DNA from: Narthecium ossifragum
Taxonomy: Eukaryota; Streptophyta; Magnoliopsida; Dioscoreales; Nartheciaceae
Direction of reading: 5' to 3'
Assembly (NCBI GenBank): GCA_963920575.1
Contig: OY986973.1
Coordinates: 13,533,397-13,597,396, forward strand
Length of the DNA: 64,000 nt
How positions within the stretch are numbered: the first letter of the stretch is position 1; the number at the start of each line of letters is the position of its first letter. A model generated the notes under the pieces. That model was not told the DNA's origin, did no database searches, and worked only from the letters and a program-made list of their open reading frames with translations. This document shows positions 34,271 to 44,081 of the stretch, in pieces. A program made the position numbers and the translations under genes.

Positions 34271-36669
34271 TGTGAGGGCCCTTCCCTCTGACCTGGCTCG
34301 ACCGCGTGGGTCGAGGGCCGTTTTCCTGTTGGTTTGTTTCCGCGTCGGGTACGATCGGGCGATCGTATGGCGGTTTCAACCCCAGGGGCATTTTGCTAAA
34401 TATGCCCCCTGGTGGTCAGTTTCACACCCGTGTTTCACACACGGCCTTGGATTGATGTATGTGTTTGATTCGAATCTTAAGGGTGCGTCCGATCGGAAAA
34501 TCGGAGCTCGATCGGGAAAGATCGAATCGGACGGCTGAGATCGATCCGAATCTCTATATAAGGCCTGTCCCTTTCTCTCTCTTTCCTTCTTCTTCTCTGC
34601 TGTCCTTTTCTCTCTCTCACTCCTTCGGCTATGCTAGGGCTTCAGAGCGCGGCTTTCGAGGCGCGAATCTTGGCGGTTTGACTGGTTGGACGCGTACAGG
34701 AGCTGCCCTACTTGCCCAAGTAGGTGTTTTTACCTCGATCTCGTGATCGGGTTCTCCTAGGATAGGTTTAATGCCTTTTTACTGTAGGAATACTTGTTAG
34801 AATGTTATGTAGTTCATTGCACACGTGTTGTGGATGGTTTGAAGTATTCCTACCTTGCGATTTCCGTATTCTAACGGCTGGTTTCCGCATTATCGCCGGT
34901 TTGTCGGTTTTCCCCCGTTTTGACCTAGATAGGAGACTTAACCATCAAAAATGTGATTTCTTCACACCATTGGATTCCCCATCGTTAATTACGCATGCTT
35001 GCAAAATCTCATTGATTTCCAACAAGATTTGATGGTTGAAATCCAAGAAACTGGATTTCCGGCACTGTTCTAATGAACAGTGCAATAGGCCTGACGGTCG
35101 ACCGTTGGATCGACCGTCAAGCGTTGATACGCTTTTTCTGGGCCTCAAGGTCGACCGTCAGGTTCTGTGTGGTTTTTGGTCTCTCAGGGTCGATGCTCGG
35201 ATCGACCGCGAGTTGTCCTTCCTTTTTCATTTGACTCACGGTCGACCGTCGGATCGACCGTCGGATCGACCATCGGATCGACCGTCGGATCGACCGTCGG
35301 ATCAACCGTCAGGCTCTGTTTGGTTTTGGGCTTCCCAGGGTCGATGTGTGGATCGACCGTCGCCCATATGGTTTTCCTCGTTTTGGTCTCACGATCGACT
35401 GTTGCATCGATCGTGACATCGACCGTGGCCTCACGGTCGACCGTCGCATCAACCGTGGGCCCTTGAGTATTGTTTTCTGGCTTTTCTTGACTGACTTTCA
35501 TTCGTGATTGATATCTAAACATGTTGGGAGGTTTGCATATTGTTTTCATGGAGTTTTCAAGGGATTTCTATTGAGATTGAGGATTGAATCGCGTGTATAT
35601 CCCTTTTGAGTAAATTGATGGTTTGGCTTGCATTTAAATACATGTTTGTTTGGTAATTAAATGCTTAATTGATTGATTAGCCATTAGCTAGCTATGAATA
35701 CTAGCTAATGTGGAATTGTGGAACCTTAGCCTCTTGCCGGCGAGTGCGAGGGCTATTGTATATCTGTTGAACCTTTAACTGATGTTGTGGCATTTAGAGA
35801 CATCTAGGGTAGATGTTTGTATAGGTTCATGCATTGTATGCATTAGAAGCATATGAGGTTAGGCGGGCGATGGGTTGATCGCCGATTCTAGGCTCTCGGG
35901 TAGCTCAGATCTAGCCTTAGGACCGTGGCTGGGTAGTAAGGATTAGGGCGTGATTTAAGTGAATCTCCTGTTATCGAGGATGTGTTATAGTTGACACTGA
36001 TCAATGTTTTGAGGTTTAGAGGTCGTGCTGTCTTTCCAAGGCTAAGTACTAAGGATGGTTGTCGATGTGTTCCCGACGCGGTCCCCAAGGCATGGTTTTC
36101 CTGCTTGGGTAAGGGTTATCCTGCTTGTTACTGTTCCTTGGCCTCCTGGTAACATGTTTAGGAGAGAGGTTTCATGACAGGAGCCCTTGGGACAATCGAT
36201 AGGGTTATGGGACCCGTGGCATCCATTAGACTTGAGCGGGGAGACAACACTGTTGTTGTTTTCCTCTTTTCTGTGTGTCGTAGAGTAGAACCCTACTGAG
36301 CTTATCGCTCACTCCTACCCGAGCTGCGTTTGTAGGTGCAGGCGCCAGTTCTTCATCAGTAGAGCCGGCGGGATCTGCGTTTGGCGGCGCGAGTACTTCC
36401 AGAGGCGCTTGAGGTTGCTGGAGGATCGACTGTTGTACTTTTTGATAGTTTGTGTATTATAAATCTTTCCCTTGGAGGGGTTTGTTATAGAATCTTGTAT
36501 TAGTACAACTTGATGTATATATATGAATTGAATATCTGTTTCACCTCTAGAATATAAATTGTTTAAATTTATCCGTCTTTTCCGCTTTGTATCGCGCCAA
36601 TTGGAGACGAATAGTGATAGGAACCCTCACGCCTCGTCCTGGATGGGTTTTCTGGGTCGGGGCGTGACA
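34271..36669 (+). mobile_element. Tekay-type solo LTR 3, divergent subfamily
   Basis: A 2399-bp LTR (TGTGAGGGCCCT...GGCGTGACA) has the perfect TSD GAACC (34266-34270, 36670-36674). The unoccupied site is at 10018-10022 in the sister LTR. TATA box TATATAAGG is at 34555-34563. Its end (TGGGTTTTCTGGGTCGGGGC) matches the LTR at 51204-56256, separating these two from the other Tekay LTRs. Confidence 0.9.
35093..35460. repeat. GGTCGACC array with 12-bp tandem repeats
   Basis: Six tandem 12-mers of the form GGATCGACCGTC run from 35239 to 35310. Copies of the 61-bp module lie at 35150-35210 and 35301-35361. The array is downstream of the TATA box, inside the transcribed leader. Confidence 0.88.
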
Positions 36670-38042
36670 GAACCAGATGAAGTTCCATATATGGTTGGAA
36701 AGCTCTTCAAGTCTAGTTTCTGGAGAATTTTACGGTTCGTGATTCCGACTTTCCTAGAGAAAGTTACATTGCTTTTACTACAACCAGCGCAGAGCAGAAT
36801 AGCAGAAGAAATACGTAGAGAATAAGAGATCGATCTTCTTTCCAAAAGAGATCGATCCCTTATGCACCCAGAGATGAAAAAAGACCGTGAGGAGAAATTT
36901 GAATCCGGATTAAAGGGATCGATCTTCTTTCCAAAAGAGATCGATCCGAACCTGAAAGCGCCAGTCATCCGTGGGAAGAAGATCGATCCGTTTTCAAAGG
37001 AGATCGATCTTTGTCGAGCAAAATCTAGATCCTGAGTTCTTCACGGAAGGAAGAAGATCGATCTCTTTTGGCTCTGCGGGAAAGATCAAGGGCTGAGATC
37101 TAATCCGAGTTAGGGTTTCACAAAAGCCTATAAATAGACTTCTTGGGGAGATCTTTAGGGAGTTCTTGGACGTTTTTGGAGGCTCTTTTCTGGACATTTT
37201 CCAAAGGAAGAAGATGAAGGAATCTCCATCCATGACCGAGTAATTCGCGGGCATGGCGGACGGATGATCTAGCGAGGACTAGGGCTTCTTCTCCAACAAT
37301 GGTTCATAGTTTTAATCTTTATTGTTAAACTCTTTTCTATGTATTGGATCTTCAAAGATTATTTTCAGATTATAGATTTCTATGTGGGTGATTAATATTA
37401 TGAACCCAGTCATGCTTCTTTCATGATCTTATAATCCCATAGTTTTATCTATTGTTTACCTACTTTATCTCGTGAAATCTTTGCTATGCATTGCCGATTG
37501 TGAGAGTTGGTATTGTGTATTCTTAGAAATCTGGTTAGATAAAGTTAGGGCTTTGTCCCGATGAACTTTTGCTATATGTTGCCTGTGGTGACAGCCGGTA
37601 TCATATATTCTTAGGTTTGGGTTGGATGAAGTTGGACCTATAATAAGGAAGAATGAATCGTAGGAAGAGACATTATATATTTTGTTAGGTTTATAGTTCC
37701 ATATCTTCCGGTTAAGGTGATTGGGATGTGAATCCCTTGACTAAGCATCATATGAACCATTGAGAAGAGAAGAACCTAAATCCGAGTGAAGTGATTCCTG
37801 AAGCCTAGCCTTATCAAAATCCTGATTTCTTTCGTTTACTCTATCTCATCATTACATCTTCGATCTATTTTCTTAACTTTTACGCTCTTGATTGTTTTCG
37901 ATACATTATTATCTGTGTTTCTGGATCTTTCCTGCTTGTATCTCTGTGGATTCGACCTCTCTTATGCTGTACTGCATCGCGACCGCTGTGCGTGACACAT
38001 TTGAGCGACATCAGCGTCATCAAAATAAGTTTAGGATCAACA

Positions 38043-40600
38043 GCTAGAACCACCGAGGATGAGCTGACGCCTGCACCTCCAAACACAACCCGGGTAGGAG
38101 TGAACAACAAAGCTCAGTAAGGTTCTACTCTACGTCGCAAACGAAGAAAGGGAAACCACAAAGTCCCGGGTTACGTCTCATCTCTAAGGGAAACTCATGT
38201 TACGTCCACCGCCTACCCCAGGGCACGCGCTCTGTGACCTCAACTGTCAACAGCTGTCCCTCTCAACCACCAAGCGCCCAAAGCTGAACAACAAAGGGGT
38301 AGGACCCAGGGAAGAACATAACTTCCCTTAACACTGATACTGAGCATGAGACGACCTCTACACCTCAAACAACATATAGTAGCCAACTTGACCCATCCTC
38401 GAGAATACAAGGATTCAACAATACAATCGGCCTAGACCTAGCTACCCAGCCACAGTCCTAGAGCTAGATCCGAGCTACCCAAGAGTCTCGGATCGGTGAA
38501 GACCCTATTCACCCACACCCTAACCTTATGCTCTAATGCAAACAAGATGCATGCAATGCTCAGACATGGATAAAGAGATATAAGCATGCAACAATATGAC
38601 ATCAATTATACAGGGCTAGGCATAGCCTATAGTTAGCCAAAGAGGTGAGCATAGCAAGGGTCTCAAATACAGATAAGCTATTCCAACAATACAACAATTA
38701 GAGCAAAGTGATAATGATAACACAAATATACAATAGTCTGCAGTGCTCTCCGGCACCCGACAGACTAAGATTTCACAGTTACTCCGCAAATAACTGGCCA
38801 ACAGCTAAGCGATAATAACAATCGAGCCAATTTCGACATTACAATGGCGTCCACAGCCGTCAACCGAAATTGCTACAAGGGGATACAACCCCGGCCAAAC
38901 CACACAACAAGATATATCATCTACCAGTACAACGGGTTATGCCCCCGATGCACGCCGGCAATCAACGGGACTATTAATCAAAGCAGTAAAACTATATTAG
39001 GAATGCAGGGCACACCTTCGGCCCATTTACTCTACATATTCCCGGGAGTCATCACCCACATTGTTAACCATAAAGCTGTAAGACAATCAAAAACTATAGC
39101 TATATAGGTATAACATGCTTTATCGGAAAACTGCTTGAAAATCGGTAGAAATCGGAAAACCGATCTGAAATATAAATCACGGCCTAATCCAAAGATAAAC
39201 CCATCAAAAACTCGATTAAAATATTATAATAATCTTTACCTATCGTCGGGAAAGCCACACGAGAAATTCGGGTCGAAAAGAAACCGAAAAGTCCAAATTC
39301 GAATCAATTATAACAAATTAGCATATAAAAGATCGATCATCTTACCCAAGATGATCGATCATCTTACCCAAAATGATCGATCATTCATATGGGTGCTCAC
39401 TGTCATGGAGAATGATCAATCTTCACTCCCAAGAAAAAACGATCTTCCTTAAGAGTCTTCCCTGGCTGAAAGGAAAAGGATCGATCATGATACCCATGAT
39501 CGATCCCTTCCAAGTGCTCTCTCTGTCAATGAGAAGTGATCGATCTTTTCTCACAAGGAAGATCGATCATCCTTCAGACGAGACAGAATATTTCAACAAA
39601 AGTGATCGATCATTTTACCCAAATGATCGATCCTTCATAAGTCGGCAGGAAGGTGAATAGTGGTTAAAATCCAATTTCTTGGATTTCGATAATCAAAACT
39701 CGTCGGAATTAAACCAAACTTGGTAGGCATGTGTAATTGGATGTGGGGAATCTAATGATACTAAGAATTCCAACATTGGATGATCAAGTCCTCCGAATTA
39801 AATCAAATTTTCCGAAAACCGATGAAATCGATGAAAAACTGAATTTGTTGGATTTGATTTGTCAAATAGTGATGGAATCCATTCAAACTTTGCATGAAGG
39901 TCTATTTGATGGTGGGGAATTCATTCATGTAATAAAAATCAAACTCAGATCGTGAAATATCAGATTTGAGTCCAACCCCGTCGAAAAACCGACAAAAATA
40001 CTGAATTCGATCGAAAGAATACGGTAACAACACGGTAGCTATCTTCTAAGCATGCTAAGGAATAAGAATACAAAAAATCAAAGCATTCCAATACACACAA
40101 TAGCTACAAATCACAAAAAGGCGATCCTAGGGTTACCGGTTCACCAGAATCGGGTAGAAACACCTATATGTAACAACATGCATGCGATCTACGAATCCCT
40201 CGCCTTCAATCCATGCAGATCCGTGCCGAAAAGCCGCAGCCCAAGCTCCAGCCGGCAGCCAAGGGGAGAGAGAAAGGAGAGGAGAGAAAGAAAGAGAAGA
40301 GAGAGAAAAGGAGAGGGGTATTTATAGAGATCAGAACCGATCTCGGTCATCCGATTCGATCTTTCCTGATCGAGCTCTGATCTTCTGATTGGAAGCACCC
40401 CTAAGGTCCTAATCAATCACATACATCAATCCAAGACAGTATGTGCACTACGCGGGTGTGAAACCGACCACCAAGGTGCAATTTCCCTTGCAATCCAAAA
40501 ACAGCGATGCAATCGCATCCCAAGGCCAACCGAGTTAAACTACAAAACCAGACCCTCGACCTAACACAGTCGGACCGGGTTGGAGGTATGGGTCCTCACA
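38043..40600 (-). mobile_element. Tekay-type LTR 4, reverse, truncated
   Basis: On the minus strand it starts TGTGAGGACCCATACC at 40600 and contains CTATAAATACC (about 40316-40326), a GATCGATC array and the block TGCAGGCGTCAGCTCATCC near its end. Its remaining end lies on the other side of the Sirevirus, where it is lost. The nesting order follows from the Sirevirus LTR terminus at 38042. Confidence 0.78.
39331..39632. repeat. GATCGATC array in LTR 4
   Basis: Three sites at 39331, 39353 and 39375 are spaced exactly 22 bp; further pairs are 19-23 bp apart. GCTCACTGTCA and GCTCTCTCTGTCA lie between them. Confidence 0.85.
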
Positions 40601-41682
40601 AAGACTTGTATGGTGTTTATACTTAACAAGAGCGATGACATACACTCTTTATCTTAGTAAAGAAAAGAGAAGCTCCACCGTAACATGCATTTCATACTGC
40701 ATATGCTTGCCGACCTATCAGGAAGTATGGAATGATTCCCTGCTTCTATATTGTGCGAGTCCTAGAGATCTTAATTTAGATCTCAAATGTAACCTTTTGC
40801 AACTTATGACTATGTCACAAAGTTAAAGGATTAATGTTTGCTACTTTAGAGTGTTACCTATGATCATGAGTCAATTCGGTCTAAAGGAGCACTATTGGGA
40901 AAGCGAATTAATTCTGATCCTGATGATTTGAGGGCAAAAGAAAGAGCAAATTTAGTTTTACACATGTTACTTATATTCCCCGGCCAGACAATAATGTCAC
41001 TTGAAAAAGTAGGACATGATTGTGAATATTTGTAATAAGAGAGTAACGAGTATTGGACTTCTGAGGGATCGAGTCATACTGGGTTATGTGTAGCTAAAAA
41101 TGCTTGGGTACTAAAGTACACGTTTCAATTGATCTTTTCTTTTTATGTTATATGGTTGATGTCTCCTTTATGACCTTAACCGGTTTCTATATTGGAGCTC
41201 CCATTATTTGTGTGCTTTCAGATCGCACAACCCATTTTTCCTGTATAAATGGATTCTTGAAATATCTAAGTTCTGTCTACACTACTGGATAAATCTAGCT
41301 CATCGTTGGCAAGTGGGAGATGTTGGTTTATAAATAAGTTGGGGTCGCCAATGATGGCTAGACCCGATTAAAGAACCTAACCCACATTATGTAAATCAAA
41401 CGGTTAGATGCAGTTATCTAAACTGCTCACTAATGGGAACCGTTCTAGACCATGTACGTATTCAAGTTTCTTGAGGAGAAATAGAGTGGAGATATACGAA
41501 AAACAAAAAACCTAGTGGGAGAGTAATGGGAAGAAATAGTCCATGGAGAAGAACACATAAGAAGAAATTTGGGCTGTGGATTGACGATCGTTGTTCTTGT
41601 AACAAGATCACCTGAATCACGTGAAACAGATCGGAAGATCGTAGGTTAACGAATAAGTCTTCATCCTTCTATTGATTCATAG
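40601..41682. other. Unassigned intergenic sequence
   Basis: I see no convincing gene. Short frames (for example 41104-41292, with VSFMTLTGFYIGAPII) have no family I recognise. It may be decayed transposon or flanking host DNA. TGTTGGTTTATAAATAAG at about 41320 looks like a possible LTR start, but no partner was found. Confidence 0.4.
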
Positions 41683-42700
41683 ATGAAGCATGAAATTCAA
41701 CAAGATTGGTGGCGTATTTGGAGCGTCCTAGCATGTCCCCGTGTCAAACAATTTCCGTGGAAGCTTATGCATGGCAAAGTTGCCTCCTTGTCGCAGATTT
41801 GGACATTAGGTTTGGTTTGTGATAAGACTTTCCCTAGGTGTAAGCTTCAAGATGAGACCATAGATCATAATCTCTTCGAGTGTGAGGTCTCGAAAAAAGT
41901 TTGGGCAGGGGTGCAGCAAGGTTCTGGTTTGTAGATTGATCATTTAAGCTGGGATTTCAAACCCTTGGGAAGCCGAAGGAGGAGGAAGTGACTGCCTTGC
42001 TACAATCTGTAATGGCTTATACGATCTGAACTCTTTGGAAGCAGCGGTGTCATCAGATTTTTGGAGAAGAAGCCTTGTGTGGAAGATATGATCCGTTCCA
42101 TTAACTGGCAGGTGAAGGAGTTCTTATTCTTGAAACGTATGAACAAGCAGCCTAGCATTTCTACAATCTGGGGGGGAACTTTGATGCAGGTGGATGCCTC
42201 TATGGGAACAGTCCCTGGGTTGGCTGGCTTGAGGGTGGGCGGTGTGAACTAAGATGGGGTGGTGCTTTGGAGTGATTTTTGAACTGTTTTGCCAGATTCA
42301 GTACTTCAGGCAGAGTAGGGAGCAATTCTTAAGGCGTTGGTAATAGCAAGAGAGCGCGGTGAAAGTAAACTTTGCGTGGAAAGTGACACTCTTCTTGCTG
42401 TTGGGATGGTGGACGGTAGCTTGTGTTGCTGGCTGTCGAGATTTTTTGAAGAAATTCTGGGAAGCAGCTGGATTTTTGTCTGAATTCCAGCTAGTGTACA
42501 TATCCGTAGAGTTAAACACTTTTTCGGATTCGATTGAAAGGGAGGCAAGAGTTCTTGCGGAGGTGTTTTCTGATGATGGTTCTCAGAATAGGGATGCCGA
42601 TTGGCACCCTATGATTCATCTTGTTTAGTTTGTGTAGTGCCCCCACCTAGGCTGGTCTCGTAGCTTCGGCTTGATTGTTCAAAAAAAACAAAAAAAAAAC
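41683..42700 (+). pseudogene. LINE 3' remnant: zinc-binding RT domain and RNase H
   Basis: WRIWSVLACPRVKQFPWKLM, then CKLQDETIDHNLFECEVSKK with VW, is the zinc-binding domain found after RT in plant non-LTR elements. An RNase H-like domain follows in pieces: MQVDAS, then LKALVIARERGESKLCVESD, then LNTFSDSIEREARVLAEVF. Several stops and frameshifts break it. The A-rich end (42680-42700) fits a LINE 3' terminus. The RT itself is absent, as expected for 5' truncation. A standalone host RNase H-like gene is less likely given the stops. Confidence 0.75.
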
Positions 42701-42855
42701 GACGTTTGGATAAAACCGAGTGCAGCTTACTTATACACAAAGCACAGGGAGCACATAGGTAGATGCCGAGCCAGTGGACCCGTATATGCAAGACATTTGC
42801 CTTCTCAAATGGATAATTCTACACACACCACAGTTCTATACATTCTGTGGCAGTA

Positions 42856-43063
42856 TATGGGTCCGTTTGACAGAGGGGTGGATTCGAAATCTGCACGATC
42901 TGAAATCCGGAATTCGAAATCCAGAATCCACTCGGAATTCGAGGCCCCTCGAATTCCAAAAAGATCCGACTGGGATCCGACGGCGATCCAAACGCGCAAA
43001 TCCCATCGGAATTCACGCATCCCTTGGATCCCACCAGATCTCAGGCTGCCAAACAGCCCTGTA
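42856..43063. mobile_element. Small MITE-like element
   Basis: About 208 bp with imperfect terminal inverted repeats: TATGGGTCCGTTTGACAG and, inverted, TACAGGGCTGTTTGGCAG (13 of 18 match). Near its centre are 11-bp inverted arms GGAATTCGAGG and CCTCGAATTCC two bases apart (42934-42957). TSDs are not clear. No coding region is supported. Confidence 0.5.
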
Positions 43064-43389
43064 GTGTTCGGTAGTGGAAACATGAAAAGACAAGATATGA
43101 TATACTGAGTGGCAAATGTGGTGTATTTTAGACGCATCCTTCTCATATTTACATCCTCGGTCAAAATAAAAAATAAATAAATAACTCATGTGTCCTCATA
43201 GCTGCTTTCCATAGAATATTTGATGACAGCAAGAAACCATCAAAATAATCTTTATAAAAGCACCCTTGATCCTTAATAGTTTATTCAAGCACTCTAGTAA
43301 AACTAAATGGTAGCTCTCACCGGGTGATTAGCATATTTAGCATTTTTGCGCAGAAGGAGAGCTACTCTAAAACGGTCCAATATGATACT
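43064..43389. other. No feature seen
   Basis: AT-rich sequence between the MITE-like element and the Mutator-like element. I see no gene, repeat or RNA in it. Confidence 0.5.
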
Positions 43390-43592
43390 TGAAAGGCTAA
43401 ATTTTCGCTTAATAGAAGTTTAGTCGAAATTTTATTCAGTACCTAAATTTTTAAAATTTCAAATCAGCTCATCGTGGTTTCGATTTTATTCTTATGTGGT
43501 CTTTTCGTCCAATCGCCGTCGGGTTTTTAAAAGCAAAAGGGATCACGTCAGATTTTTAAGTTATTTTAATATTTTTTAATTTAATGTTGTCA
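43390..43592. repeat. Left terminal inverted repeat
   Basis: It matches the reverse complement of 47307-47508 along about 200 bp with scattered differences and small gaps. Shared landmarks include AAATCAGCTC, GTTTTAA...GGCAAAAG and TTTAATGTTGTCA. Confidence 0.75.
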
Positions 43593-44081
43593 TGTCAGCT
43601 CGTCGAACGTCGTTTTCGTTCTCTGCGACGCTTCCACGATGACGCCGTCACCGCTGGCCTCATTCAGTTCGCATCACCACCCGATCGGTCCGACTCGTCC
43701 GCGCCAAAATCAGTGCCCACCACATTGAGCTCCAATCACTCTCGACCTCTGTGTTCCTCCTCTACTTCTTCTCTCCCCTTCCATCGTGTTCCTCCTCCCA
43801 CCCCTCCTCCGCCACTTCCTCTCATATCCTCTCCTAGCCCACACTAGACCTTGACTTAGTTGTCTCCCTCTCCGACACCTTTGTGCTCATCCGCTCCGCG
43901 CCGCTCCCCACCGGCCGCTCCGACCAACCCGCCCTCCATCTTCTCTTCTTGTCCCCGGCCTTCACCGCCACCATACATCGGAGTGGACGCCGGCCATATG
44001 ACGGATTTATTTGCTCCCACCACATAACCAGGATCATTATTCCTCAAATACGTATATATGTATAGGAACCGCCTAGAGTCT

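Larger units (their letters stand above)
9843..38013 (+). mobile_element. Athila element A, complete but broken by six insertions
   Basis: The LTRs are 9843-13403 and 34091-38013, and both contain insertions. They start TGATGAG and end CATCA. The near-TSD is GCATC/GCGTC (4 of 5). Removing the insertions leaves about 9.6 kb with the order LTR, primer site, gag, protease, RT, RNase H, integrase, noncoding region, polypurine tract, LTR. The coding order and Asp-type primer site match the Athila lineage. The LTR pair shows about 9 differences in the first ~185 bases, more than element B, which fits A being older than its insert. Confidence 0.9.
34091..38013 (+). mobile_element. 3' LTR of Athila A
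   Basis: It starts TGATGAGGGCATG after the polypurine tract and ends GCGACATCA. It is split by Tekay solo LTR 3 (34271-36669). The array (36828-37063) has lost one 22-bp unit compared with the 5' LTR: the second site of the 10401/10423 pair is absent. The stretch 37252-37256 is the unoccupied form of the solo LTR 1 site. Confidence 0.9.

Noticed and set aside
41104..41292. A 62-codon ORF as a membrane protein
   Set aside because: It is hydrophobic by chance, with no neighbours, no family match that I can recognise and an unconvincing start.
42671..43108. A 145-codon plus-strand ORF after the LINE end
   Set aside because: It runs through the A-rich LINE tail and the MITE-like element, and its sequence is explained by those repeats.
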